A stretch of 64,000 bases of DNA from CAVQLX01 sp963811605 (GTDB taxonomy: Bacteria > Desulfobacterota > Binatia > DP-6). Of this stretch, positions 14,555 to 23,251 are shown piece after piece. The notes under the pieces are model-generated. The model saw only the letters and a program-made list of their open reading frames with translations. It was not told the DNA's origin and ran no database searches. The position numbers and the translations under genes are program-made. The DNA is taken from the NCBI GenBank assembly GCA_963811605.1, contig CAWESA010000013.1, positions 248,001 to 312,000 of the forward strand, written 5' to 3'. Numbering within the stretch: the stretch's first letter is position 1; each line of letters begins with the position of its first letter.

Positions 14555-16092
14555 GGCAGCAGCGCTCCCGGCCCGCCCCGGGCGAGCACCGGAGGCCGGT
14601 CGCCCAGCACGGCGCGGATGTACGCCGTCGGCGTCACGACGTCGGCGGCCGCGTCGTCCGCGAGCCGCATGAAGGGCTGGGCGACCAGACCGAGCGCGAT
14701 CGTCGCCAGGACGAGCACGCTGGTCGCGGCGGCGGGTCCGCGCCACGCGCCAGCCGCCTGGGCCCGGCGCGGCCGGCCCCAGAACGCGTAGGTCCAGATC
14801 TTCATCATCGACAGCAAGGTCAGGAAGCTGGTCAGGACGGCGACCAGCACGATCCAGAACCGATGCCCCTCGAGACCGGCGCGCAGGACGACGAACTTCG
14901 CGAGAAAGCCCGAGAACGGCGGCATGCCGGCGAGCGAGAGCGCCGCGACGAGAAACAGTACGGCCGCCGCGGGCGCGAGGGTGACCACCCCGCCCATCTC
15001 CTTGAGCCGCGTCTTCCCCGTCACGGTCTCGGCCACGCCCGCCACCAGGAACAGGCTCGCCTTCACGATGATGTGGTGGACGACGTAGAAGATGGTGGCC
15101 GCGACCGCGACCGGTGCGATCCGCGGGTCGGCGGCGAGTCCGATTCCCATCACCATGTAGCCCACCTGGCTGATGATGTGCCACGACAGGATGCGCCGCA
15201 TCTCCCACTGGCAGAGCGCGCCCAGCACCCCGAGCAGCATGGTGAAGCCCGACAGGACGAGGAGGATCTCGGCGGCGAGCACGTGGCCGTCCTGACGGAA
15301 GACCATCACGAACACGCGGAGCAGCGAGTAGACGCCCACCTTCGTCAGGACTCCGGCGAAGTACCCGTTCACCCCGGGAGGGACGACCGGATACGAATCG
15401 GGCAGCCAGAAGAAGACGGGGAACGTCGCCGCCTTCAAGGCGAACACCAGCAGGAGGACCATGGAGGCGGCCGTCAGCATGGCCGCGCGCTGGGATCCGA
15501 GCGCGGCCGTGCGCTGGGCCAGATCGGCCATGTTGAGGGTGCCGACGAGCGCGTAGACGAGCGCGACGCCTACCACGAACAGCGCGCCGCCGAGGAGGTT
15601 GAGCGCGACGTACATCATCGTCTGCCGCACCTGCTGCCGCGTCGCCCCGACCATCATCGAGCCGTACGACCCGATCAGCATCACCTCGTAGGCGACGAAG
15701 AGGTTGAAGAGGTCGCCGGTGATGAAGGACCAGTTCACACCGAGCAGGAGGACGTGGAAGAAGGGGAAGAAGAAGTGCCGCTGCTGCGTCTCCGTGACCG
15801 TGAAACACGTGTAGGCGAGCACGACCGCGCCGACCGACATGGAGAGACAGAGCATGATGCAGGCGAGGCGGTCCGCGACGAACGCGATGCCGAACGGTGC
15901 CAGGTAGCCGGCGATCATCGACACCTGGATGCCGTGGGTGTCCACGTAGTGCAGGAGCCAGAAGACGTACACCGTGAGGCCGACGCCCGAGGCGAGCGAG
16001 AGCGCCTTCTCGAGGCGCGGATGATCGCGCAGCAGCGCGAGCGCGATGGCGGTGAAGAAGGGGACGAGGAGGACGGTGATGATGCCGTTCAC
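14551..16092 (-). CDS. mrpD: Mrp antiporter subunit D (NuoN/NuoM-like)
   Basis: A 513-residue polytopic protein homologous to complex I antiporter-like subunits, with about 14 hydrophobic helices. Recognisable elements include LFVAYEVMLIGSYGSMM with the conserved Glu in TM5, FALKAATFPVFFWLPDSYPVVPPGVNGYFAGVLTKVGVYSLLR with the TM7 Lys region, and SWHIISQVGYMVMGIGL. It forms a proton channel of the Mrp complex. It lies 4 bases after mrpC. Confidence 0.95.
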   Translation of the reverse strand: MNGIITVLLVPFFTAIALALLRDHPRLEKALSLASGVGLTVYVFWLLHYVDTHGIQVSMIAGYLAPFGIAFVADRLACIMLCLSMSVGAVVLAYTCFTVTETQQRHFFFPFFHVLLLGVNWSFITGDLFNLFVAYEVMLIGSYGSMMVGATRQQVRQTMMYVALNLLGGALFVVGVALVYALVGTLNMADLAQRTAALGSQRAAMLTAASMVLLLVFALKAATFPVFFWLPDSYPVVPPGVNGYFAGVLTKVGVYSLLRVFVMVFRQDGHVLAAEILLVLSGFTMLLGVLGALCQWEMRRILSWHIISQVGYMVMGIGLAADPRIAPVAVAATIFYVVHHIIVKASLFLVAGVAETVTGKTRLKEMGGVVTLAPAAAVLFLVAALSLAGMPPFSGFLAKFVVLRAGLEGHRFWIVLVAVLTSFLTLLSMMKIWTYAFWGRPRRAQAAGAWRGPAAATSVLVLATIALGLVAQPFMRLADDAAADVVTPTAYIRAVLGDRPPVLARGGPGALLP

Positions 16093-16096
16093 GTCC

Positions 16097-16495
16097 TCAC
16101 TCCTCGTACCGCAGGCGGTGCGGGCGCGGGCGCGCCGTGAACGTCTCGTCGTCCTGCACCGGGATCGGGAGCTCCTCGGGATTGTCGGTCCCGTAGTCGG
16201 AGTAGACGACGTAGCAGATGGTGAGAAAGAGCGCGCCCACCGCGAAGCTGATCACGATGGCCGTCAGCACGATGTCGGGCGGGATGGGGTCCATGAGATT
16301 CGCGACCGCGTTGGGATCGGAGACGAACGGCGCCGCGTTGCGGAGGGAGAACCCGCCGCAGGCGATCATGAGCAGATTGACGCCGTTCGAGATGAGCCCG
16401 AAGCCGATCACCATGCGGATGAGATTCGGGCGCAGGAGCGAGTAGATGCCGCCCGCGAACAGGAGCCCGATCGCGAGCGCGAGAGGGAGCTCCAT
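16097..16495 (-). CDS. mrpC: Mrp antiporter subunit C (NuoK-like)
   Basis: A 132-residue protein with three transmembrane helices, homologous to NuoK. GIYSLLRPNLIRMVIGFGLISNGVNLLMI and PDIVLTAIVISFAVGALFLTI are family elements. The C-terminal 30 residues form an acidic then basic cytoplasmic tail, longer than the minimal subunit. It starts one base after the mrpB stop. Confidence 0.95.
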   Translation of the reverse strand: MELPLALAIGLLFAGGIYSLLRPNLIRMVIGFGLISNGVNLLMIACGGFSLRNAAPFVSDPNAVANLMDPIPPDIVLTAIVISFAVGALFLTICYVVYSDYGTDNPEELPIPVQDDETFTARPRPHRLRYEE

Positions 16496-16496
16496 C

Positions 16497-16898
16497 CTAT
16501 CCGCGCTCCGTACCGAGCTCGACGAAGATGGTCATGAGCGTGCCGACGACGATCATCATCACGCCCAGATCGAAGAACGTGGCCGTGGGGAGGTGATACG
16601 AGCCGAGGTGGAGAATCTTGTTGTCCATGTAGGCCTCGCCGCGCAGGAGTGGCACCGTTCCCGTGAGCACCGAGACGAGGAGCCCGAGCACCGCGACGCG
16701 CCACCACGGCAGGTGCGCCACGCGCTGTATGCCGAAGGCGATCATGTACATCGCGCCGGCCGCGGCCAGCAGCACGCCCGCGATGAAGCCGCCGCCCGGC
16801 TCGTCGTGTCCCTGCAGGAAGATGCGGACCGCGACCAGCAACGAGAGCGGCACGGCGAAGCGGGCGATGACACGGACGATCGGCGAATGCTGCGTCAC
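16497..16898 (-). CDS. mrpB: Mrp antiporter subunit B
   Basis: A 133-residue MnhB-domain protein with four hydrophobic helices. It shows RIFLQGHDEPGGGFIAGVLLAAA, the hallmark of MrpB, and a C-terminal FFDLGVMMIVVGTLMTIFVEL. GTG 16898 overlaps the mrpA stop by 4 bases (GTGA); the much longer open frame upstream is not coding. Confidence 0.94.
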   Translation of the reverse strand: MTQHSPIVRVIARFAVPLSLLVAVRIFLQGHDEPGGGFIAGVLLAAAGAMYMIAFGIQRVAHLPWWRVAVLGLLVSVLTGTVPLLRGEAYMDNKILHLGSYHLPTATFFDLGVMMIVVGTLMTIFVELGTERG

Positions 16899-19279
16899 GC
16901 GGCCTTTCCCCCGACGTGCCGGCGCGCCTCCAGCTCCGAGGCCTTGCGGCGCGATCGGAGGAGCCCGTAGACGCAGAGACCCACGACGACGAGCACGGCG
17001 ATCTCGCCGTTCGTGTCCATGGCGCGGATGTCGACGATGATGACGTTGACCGCGTTCTGGCCGCCGCCCTGCGCCAGCGCGAGCGACAGGAGCCCACCGG
17101 GGCGGACCGCGATGTTGTCGGGCTCGCGGAGCCCGGGGGTGGTCGACAGGAGCAGGAGCAGCGTGATCGTCAGCCCGAATGCCGCCGAGATCCCGAGGTT
17201 CACGAGGCGCGAGATCGCGGGCATGTCGTTGCGACGGAAGGCCGGGAGAAAGATGAGGACGAGGAGCACGAAGATCGTCGAAACCGTCTCGATCAGGATC
17301 TGCGTCAGCAGGATGTCGGGCGAGCGATAGACGACGAAGAGCATCGAGACGAGAAACCCGATCGTCGTCGTCGCGATGGCCGCCGCGAGCCGCGTCCGGG
17401 CGCGCACCGCCATCATGGTCGCGATCGCGAGGAGGATGCAGAAGAGCAGGCCGTACCAGGGCATGTCGGAGAGGTTGGTGCTCACGTTGCGCCACGACAG
17501 TCCGCCGGCGCGCAGCGCGTAGGCGCACAGGGCGGGCAACGCCAGGACGGTCGCCGAGAGGTACCAGCGCAGCGAGCCGTTCTGCCATCGCGTGCTGTAG
17601 CCCTCGGCGACGCGGACGATCGCCGCCATGAGCCGCTCCCACAGGTCGGCCGCCGGCGGGAGGACCGCGAGTCGTGCCTGGAGCGCACCCACGGCGTCGC
17701 GCCGGGCATAGACCACGATCCCCAGCGTGAGCGCGAGGAGCGACGTGTAGAAGGGAGCGCCGAGCGGCGGGATCAGGTACACGTGGCCCTGCTCCCCGTG
17801 GCTCGACGCCGTCGCCGCGACGAGGTGGCCCGTGAACGGCCCGAGGCTCGTGAGCCCGAGCACGAGCGCCCCGCCCGCGAGCACCGCCGGCGCGGGCCAG
17901 AGCGGCGGACGGTCGGCTTCCGCGCGACCGTGCGGCCGTGGCCGTTCGCGGCCGAAGAAGACGCCGAGAGTGAGCTTGCCGGCCACCGCGACGAGGAACG
18001 CGCTCATGGCGAGGCTCGCGAGCAGCACCGCGCCCTGGAGGAGCGGCCGATCGACCAGGAACGCGTTCTTCAGCAGCTCGGCGTAAAACGAGTCCTTGGC
18101 GACGAAGCCGAGCAGCGGCGGGAAGCCGGCCAAGGAGAGCGACGCCAGGGCGCACGCGACGAACGCGGCCGGCAGCGCGCGGCGCAGCCCGCCCAGCTCC
18201 TCGATGTTCCGAGTGTGCGCGTAGTGCTCGACGATGCCCGCGACCAGGAAGAGCGCTCCCTTGTAGAGGGCGTGGTTCAGGATCTGCAGGCTGTCCTCGC
18301 TCGTCGCGCCGAGACCGTAGAGGAGCGTGATCAGGCCGAGCGTGGAGGCCGTCGTGCGCGCGAGGATCGCCTTCAGGTCGGTCTCGCGAAACGCCTGGTA
18401 GGCCCCGAGCGTCATGCTGACGGTTCCGACCACGACGAGAACGGGAGCCCACAGCGACGACGCCCCGAACAGCGGATCCATGCGCCCGAGGAGAAACACC
18501 CCCGCCTTCACCATCGTGGCCGCGTGGAGATAGGCGGACACCGGGGTCGGCGCGACCATCGCGCGCGGCAGCCAGAAATGGAACGGCACCTGGGCCGACT
18601 TGGTGAAAGCGCCGAGCAGGATGAGCAGGAGTGCGCCCGTGGAGAGCGGCGAGGCGAGCAAGTGCGCGACCAGCTCCGGGCTGCCCGCGATGCGCGAGAT
18701 CGAGAACGTCCCCGTCACCTGTCCGACGAGCAGGAAGCCGACCGACATCGCGAGGCCGCCGAGCGCCGTCACCTGGAGCGCCATGAGCGCGCCGGCCTTC
18801 GCGTCGTCATCCTCGAATCGATAGCCGATCAGCAAGAACGACGAGACGCTCGTCATCTCCCAGAAGACGAAGAGGACGATCAGATCGTCGGCCAGGGCGA
18901 TGCCGAGCATCGAGCCCATGAAGACGGCGAGGGCCGCATAGTAGCGACGCACCCTGGTGGCGTCCTCGTGCGCCAGGTAGCCGAGCGAGTAGAACGCCAC
19001 GAGCGCACCGATCCCCGACACGATGAAGGCGAGGAGCAGCCCGAAGCCGTCGGCACGAAAGGACAGCTGGACGCCGACGGCCGGCAGCCACTCCCTCACG
19101 AAGGTCGCTATGCCGTCCGTGCGCGCCGCGGGCACGAGCGCCGCGACGCTGCCGAGCGCTGCCGCCAGCACGATCCAGCCCGCACCATGCGCGACCGCCC
19201 GCCCGAGAAGCACGATGAGGAGCGCGGCCACGAAGGGCAGGCCGACGCCGATCGGGAGGAGAAGCCCCGGGTCGAGCAT
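16895..19279 (-). CDS. mrpA: Mrp antiporter subunit A
   Basis: A 794-residue giant subunit, NuoL-like at the N-terminus with a C-terminal MrpB-like extension, the normal MrpA layout and length. Motifs: DLIVLFVFWEMTSVSSFLLIGY with the conserved TM5 Glu, TKSAQVPFHFWLPRAMVAPTPVSAYLHAATMVKAGVFLLGR, and EHYAHTRNIEELGG. With subunits B-G it forms a secondary cation/proton antiporter in the inner membrane, typically Na+ or K+ out against H+ in, supporting pH and sodium homeostasis. The operon is complete and in canonical A-to-G order, with overlaps or gaps of only a few bases. Confidence 0.96.
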   Translation of the reverse strand: MLDPGLLLPIGVGLPFVAALLIVLLGRAVAHGAGWIVLAAALGSVAALVPAARTDGIATFVREWLPAVGVQLSFRADGFGLLLAFIVSGIGALVAFYSLGYLAHEDATRVRRYYAALAVFMGSMLGIALADDLIVLFVFWEMTSVSSFLLIGYRFEDDDAKAGALMALQVTALGGLAMSVGFLLVGQVTGTFSISRIAGSPELVAHLLASPLSTGALLLILLGAFTKSAQVPFHFWLPRAMVAPTPVSAYLHAATMVKAGVFLLGRMDPLFGASSLWAPVLVVVGTVSMTLGAYQAFRETDLKAILARTTASTLGLITLLYGLGATSEDSLQILNHALYKGALFLVAGIVEHYAHTRNIEELGGLRRALPAAFVACALASLSLAGFPPLLGFVAKDSFYAELLKNAFLVDRPLLQGAVLLASLAMSAFLVAVAGKLTLGVFFGRERPRPHGRAEADRPPLWPAPAVLAGGALVLGLTSLGPFTGHLVAATASSHGEQGHVYLIPPLGAPFYTSLLALTLGIVVYARRDAVGALQARLAVLPPAADLWERLMAAIVRVAEGYSTRWQNGSLRWYLSATVLALPALCAYALRAGGLSWRNVSTNLSDMPWYGLLFCILLAIATMMAVRARTRLAAAIATTTIGFLVSMLFVVYRSPDILLTQILIETVSTIFVLLVLIFLPAFRRNDMPAISRLVNLGISAAFGLTITLLLLLSTTPGLREPDNIAVRPGGLLSLALAQGGGQNAVNVIIVDIRAMDTNGEIAVLVVVGLCVYGLLRSRRKASELEARRHVGGKAA

Positions 19280-19409
19280 GGAGGTTCCGCCTTCTGGTCC
19301 GTCGAGTGTCCCCCGTCAAGCTGCGAGGAGGCCTCCCGCGGCCTTCGTCCACTCCCCCCGGATCGGGTCGAGGCGATCCGCGCGCCCGGCCCGATCGCGT
19401 GTCGGCGCG

Positions 19410-19817
19410 TCAGCGCGGGGTCTCGATGATGGCGCGACGCCGCTTGATCACCCAGCGGCCATCGCGCTTGACGAGCTCGTCCTCGTAGCGACCCGTGGTC
19501 ATCATCAGGTTCGTCGGATCCGTCCCCGTCAGCGCGAGGACGTAGCAGAAGGTCTCCGCCCGATCGGCGTCGGCACGCTCGACGATCACGTTGCTGACGA
19601 GATGTCGCATCATGAGCCCGGTGCCGCCGATCATGCCACCGAGCCGCTTCACGCCCTCGAGTCCCTCGTGCACGCCCATCAGCTCGCCGAAGTCGACCAC
19701 GCAGTCGGGAGCGAAGAGTGCCGGGAACTCGTCCCACAGGTTGAAGTCGATGACGCGGCAGTAGCGCGCGAGGAGCTCGTGGATGGCAAGACGATCGTCG
19801 GCAGCGAGTGGGCTCAT
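19410..19817 (-). CDS. SnoaL-like (NTF2-fold) protein
   Basis: A 135-residue protein of the SnoaL-like domain family: ADDRLAIHELLARYCRVIDFNLWDEFPALFAPDCVVDFG at the start, then a Val-rich beta sheet ending VKRDGRWVIKRRRAII. The cone-shaped fold is shared by ketosteroid isomerases, polyketide cyclases and non-catalytic binding proteins, so the reaction cannot be fixed. ATG 19817 is preferred to an upstream start at 19880 because the domain begins there. It diverges from the aldolase/dehydrogenase gene across about 60 bases. Confidence 0.82.
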   Translation of the reverse strand: MSPLAADDRLAIHELLARYCRVIDFNLWDEFPALFAPDCVVDFGELMGVHEGLEGVKRLGGMIGGTGLMMRHLVSNVIVERADADRAETFCYVLALTGTDPTNLMMTTGRYEDELVKRDGRWVIKRRRAIIETPR

Positions 19818-19838
19818 GGCGCAAATTCCTAGCGCAGC

Positions 19839-19868
19839 TTGAAAACGGCGCGCAAGCACGCCTAGTCT
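19839..19868 (+). promoter_or_regulatory. candidate promoter of the bifunctional aldolase/dehydrogenase gene
   Basis: TTGAAA (19839-19844), 18 bases, TAGTCT (19863-19868). The ATG at 19879 follows 10 bases later and has no Shine-Dalgarno sequence, so a leaderless or near-leaderless transcript is likely. Confidence 0.5.
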
Positions 19869-19878
19869 GCGCGCCGTC

Positions 19879-22002
19879 ATGGAGAGCCGGTGGTCCGACC
19901 GCGACGCTGCGGAGTCCGTCGAGCGGCTGGCGCCGCGCTGGGGCGAGGAGATGGCGCTGCGCGTCTATACCTCGCGCCTCATCGGCCGCGATCCCGCTCT
20001 CGTCATGCACGGCGGCGGCAACACGTCGCTCAAGGGCACGGTGACCACGCTCGTCGGCGACCGCGTCGACGCGCTGTTCGTCAAGGGCAGCGGCTGGGAC
20101 CTCGACGCCATCGAGCCGCCCGGCCTTCCCGCGGTGGACCTGGCGCATCTCCGCCGCCTGCGCGGGCTGGGTGCACTGTCGGACGAGGAGATGGTGAACC
20201 AGCTGCGCACCCATCTGTTCGACGCCGGCGCGCCCAACCCGTCGGTGGAGACGCTGCTGCACGCCTTCCTGCCGCACCGCTTCATCGACCACACCCATGC
20301 CGACATCGCGCTCGTGGTGACGAACCAGCCCGCCGCCGAGCAGACCGCGATGGTGCGCGAGGCATTCGGGCCGCGCTGGGCGATCGTGCCCTACGTCATG
20401 CCGGGCTTCGCCCTCGCCAAGCTCGCGGCGGAGGTGTACGAGCGCGATTCCGGCGTCGAGGGTCTGGTGCTCCTGAACCACGGGCTCTTCACCTTTGCCG
20501 ACGACGCCCGCACCGCCTACGAGCGCATGATCGCCGGCGTCGATCGCGCCGAGCGCTTCGTCGCGACGCGGGCGCGCGCGGACGCCCGGGTGCAGATGAG
20601 CGTGCCGGCGGACCTGCAGCGCGCCCGGGCCGCCGCCGCAGGGCTCGGTCCGGTCCTGCGCAGCGCGCTGGCGGAGTCCACCGGCGACGCCGACCGTCCG
20701 TGGCGTCGCATGGTGCTCGAGTACCGCACGAGCGACGAGACGCTGGCGCTGCTCGCGCGCGACGACACGGCGGCCCTGGCGCGGGAGAATCCCCTCACGC
20801 CCGACCACGTCATCCGCACCAAGGGTCCCGCGCTGCTCCTCGAGGCGCCGCTTCCCATGAACGACGACGCCGCGCTGCGCGAGCGCGTCTTCGGCGGCGT
20901 GCGCCGTTTCCGCGAGTCGTACGACGCCTACTTCGAGGCCCACAGGGGACGCGCGCGTACCCGCGTCACCAAGCTCGACGCGACGCCGCGCGTGATCCTC
21001 GTGCCGGGCGTCGGCATCTTCACCGCCGGACGTACCAAGCCGGACGCCCGCATCGCCGCCGACATCGCCGAGCACACCGTGCGCGCCAAGGCGCTCGCCA
21101 GCGACGTCGGTCGCTACCGGGGCCTCGCCGACGGCGACCTCTTCGACATGGAGTACTGGGTGCTCGAGCAGGCCAAGCTGGGCACGGCGAAGGACGCGCC
21201 GCTCGCGGGTCAGGTGGCCCTGGTCACCGGCGCCGCCGGCGCGATCGGCTTCGGCATCGCGAAGCAGCTGGTCGCGAACGGCGCGCACGTCGTCCTCACC
21301 GACATCGACGCCGAGCGCCTCGAGTCGGCGTGTCGCGATCTCGATCCGAGAGGGCGCGGCGCCGCCGCCGGCATCGTCATGGACGTCACCGACGAGGACT
21401 CGGTGGCGGCCGGGTTCGCCGAGACCTGTCGCCTCTACGGCGGGCTCGACCTGCTGGTCCTGAATGCCGGCGTGGCGCACGTGAGCGCCCTCGAGGACCT
21501 CGACCCGGCTGCGCTGCGTCGCGTGCTCGACGTCAACCTGGTCGGCTACTTCCTGGTCCTGCGCGAGGGCGCGCGCCTGCTCCGGCGCCAGGGCCTGGGC
21601 GGCAACGTGGTGGTCAACTCGTCGAAGAACGTGTTCGCGCCCGGCGCCGACTTCGGCGCGTACAGCGCGTCGAAGGCCGGCGCGCATCAGCTCGGCCGCG
21701 TCGCCGCGCTCGAGCTGGCCGGAGCCGGGGTGCGCGTCAACATGATCAACGCCGACGCCGTCTTCGGCGACCCGCAGCGACCCTCGGGGCTGTGGCGGGA
21801 GGTGGGCCCGGCCCGGGCGCGCTCGCGCGGTCTCGATCCCGCGGCGCTGCAGGACTACTACCGGCAGCGCAACCTGCTGCGCGCAGCGGTCCTGCCCGAG
21901 CACGTCGGCAACGCCGTCGTGTTCTTCGCCTCGAACCTGACCCCCACCACCGGCGCCACCTTGCCGGTCGACGGCGGGGTGGCCGAGGCCTTCCCCCGCT
22001 GA
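19879..22002 (+). CDS. bifunctional class II aldolase/short-chain dehydrogenase
   Basis: A 707-residue fusion. Residues about 20-430 form a class II (zinc) aldolase domain: HGGGNTSLKG, FVKGSGWDLDAI, the zinc-binding HTHAD, and NHGLFTF. Residues about 440-707 form a short-chain dehydrogenase with Rossmann motif LVTGAAGAIGFGIAKQL, NAGVAHV, and the catalytic YSASKAG. The layout matches the RhaD-type fusion (rhamnulose-1-phosphate aldolase/lactaldehyde dehydrogenase) but no rhamnose uptake or kinase genes are nearby, so the sugar is uncertain. It is monocistronic with its own promoter candidate. Confidence 0.92.
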   Translation: MESRWSDRDAAESVERLAPRWGEEMALRVYTSRLIGRDPALVMHGGGNTSLKGTVTTLVGDRVDALFVKGSGWDLDAIEPPGLPAVDLAHLRRLRGLGALSDEEMVNQLRTHLFDAGAPNPSVETLLHAFLPHRFIDHTHADIALVVTNQPAAEQTAMVREAFGPRWAIVPYVMPGFALAKLAAEVYERDSGVEGLVLLNHGLFTFADDARTAYERMIAGVDRAERFVATRARADARVQMSVPADLQRARAAAAGLGPVLRSALAESTGDADRPWRRMVLEYRTSDETLALLARDDTAALARENPLTPDHVIRTKGPALLLEAPLPMNDDAALRERVFGGVRRFRESYDAYFEAHRGRARTRVTKLDATPRVILVPGVGIFTAGRTKPDARIAADIAEHTVRAKALASDVGRYRGLADGDLFDMEYWVLEQAKLGTAKDAPLAGQVALVTGAAGAIGFGIAKQLVANGAHVVLTDIDAERLESACRDLDPRGRGAAAGIVMDVTDEDSVAAGFAETCRLYGGLDLLVLNAGVAHVSALEDLDPAALRRVLDVNLVGYFLVLREGARLLRRQGLGGNVVVNSSKNVFAPGADFGAYSASKAGAHQLGRVAALELAGAGVRVNMINADAVFGDPQRPSGLWREVGPARARSRGLDPAALQDYYRQRNLLRAAVLPEHVGNAVVFFASNLTPTTGATLPVDGGVAEAFPR

Positions 22003-22143
22003 GTCGCCGCGCCGCGCATGCTCGAGCGCCTTCTGGACCGACGGCTGGACGCCGGCGCCAACGCTCGGGCAGACGCTCGAGCGACAGGCCGCCCTCGACC
22101 GCATGTTTCCCACCCGACCCGACCCGGCGCGAGGCGGTGTGTC

Positions 22144-22163
22144 GGCCGGCGCGCGCGCCGGCC
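22144..22163. repeat. 20-bp perfect palindrome in the intergenic region
   Basis: GGCCGGCGCG followed directly by its reverse complement, with no spacer, lies in the 247-base gap between the aldolase/dehydrogenase and the DUF7064/7065 gene, 86 bases before ATG 22250. There is no T-run after it. It could be an operator, or simply reflect GC skew and alternating CG. The rest of the gap has no recognisable gene; a short frame at about 22022-22105 reads protein-like but has no start and no known similarity. Confidence 0.6.
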
Positions 22164-22249
22164 GCGAGCCGCGAGCTCGCCGGGCCGTACGCACCGGGAG
22201 CGCCCGCCAGGGATGCACGCGACGGGCCGGGCATGGTACAGCGACGGCG

Positions 22250-23251
22250 ATGAAGACCGCGCGCTGGATCTGCCTCGACGCCGACGACCTCATGCACGAG
22301 AACACCGGCGAATCGAACTACAACGAGAGTGCGTACTACAACTTCTACGATCCGGGGCAGCGCGTCGGCGGCTTCGTCCGGCTGGGCAACCGTCCGAACG
22401 AGGGCTACGCCGAGATGACCCTGTGCCTGTACCTCCCGGACGGCACGGTGGGCTTCATGTTCGGTCGTCCGCGCATCCCGGACAATGCGCGCTTCGACGG
22501 CGGCGGCATGCGCTTCGACGTGCACGTGCCGATGCGGGAGCACGCCATCGGCTACGACGGGACCGCCTGCCTGATGCAGCGGCCGCTCGATCTGCTCGAC
22601 CCGCGCAAAGCGTTCTCGCAGAATCCCCACGTGCCGGCCTCGGTGGACCTGACCTACACGGCCGTGTCGCCCGCGCACGGAGGCGAGCTGCGCGAGGAGC
22701 GCGACGGCCAGTGGGTCAGCGTACGGGCAGAGACCGCCGGGCAGGAGTTCGCACGCGGACACCTGGAGCAGCACGGGCACGCAACCGGCTCCGTGGCGGT
22801 CGGCGAGCAATGCTGGACGATCGACGGCTACGGGCTGCGCGATCGATCCTGGGGACCGCGCTACTGGCAGGCGCCACGCGCATACCGCTGGCTCACGATG
22901 AACTTCGGCGCCGGCGCCGGCATCGCCGCCGCGCTCACCTTCCAGCGTGACGGGACCCGGGTGCAGGGCGGCTACATCCACGAGGGGGGCGAGAAGAGTC
23001 GACCCATCGCGCGCGTCGAGATCGAGAGCCACCATGCCGGCGCGGAGCAGCTGCACTGGGGGCTCGGCGCGCGCCTGCAGCCCGCCGACGGGGGCGACGT
23101 CGAGGAGGTGACCGGTCGGGTCGTCACCATGGTGCCGCTGCGCAACCGCCGGGCGGGCGTGACCACGCGGATCGCCGAGGGCCTCACCGAGTGGCAGTGG
23201 CGTGGGCGCGTCGGCTACGGCTGGTCGGAGTTCCTCGATCACGTCGACTGA
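22250..23251 (+). CDS. DUF7064/DUF7065-type protein
   Basis: A 333-residue protein with an all-beta appearance. It opens with MHENTGESNYNESAYYNFYDPGQRVGGFVRLGNRPNEGYAEMT, then CLYLPDGTVGFMFGRPRI, and later WTIDGYGLRDRSWGPRYW, resembling the AttH/CrtC-like lipocalin-type fold seen in DUF7064/7065 proteins. Biochemical role unknown. ATG 22250 is chosen because the conserved part begins there; a TACAGC -10-like box ends 7 bases before it and there is no ribosome-binding site. The gene overlaps the downstream phosphotransferase-like gene, and this association is common in acyl-CoA-metabolising bacteria. Confidence 0.75.
   Translation: MKTARWICLDADDLMHENTGESNYNESAYYNFYDPGQRVGGFVRLGNRPNEGYAEMTLCLYLPDGTVGFMFGRPRIPDNARFDGGGMRFDVHVPMREHAIGYDGTACLMQRPLDLLDPRKAFSQNPHVPASVDLTYTAVSPAHGGELREERDGQWVSVRAETAGQEFARGHLEQHGHATGSVAVGEQCWTIDGYGLRDRSWGPRYWQAPRAYRWLTMNFGAGAGIAAALTFQRDGTRVQGGYIHEGGEKSRPIARVEIESHHAGAEQLHWGLGARLQPADGGDVEEVTGRVVTMVPLRNRRAGVTTRIAEGLTEWQWRGRVGYGWSEFLDHVD

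Noticed and set aside
16916..19429. An 837-codon plus-strand open frame opposite mrpA
   Set aside because: Charged, repetitive, non-protein-like translation; mrpA is unambiguous.
22018..22249. Coding sequence upstream of the DUF7064/7065 gene
   Set aside because: Frames here are short, differ in phase or start only at unlikely codons, and show no recognisable family; the conserved protein begins at 22250.
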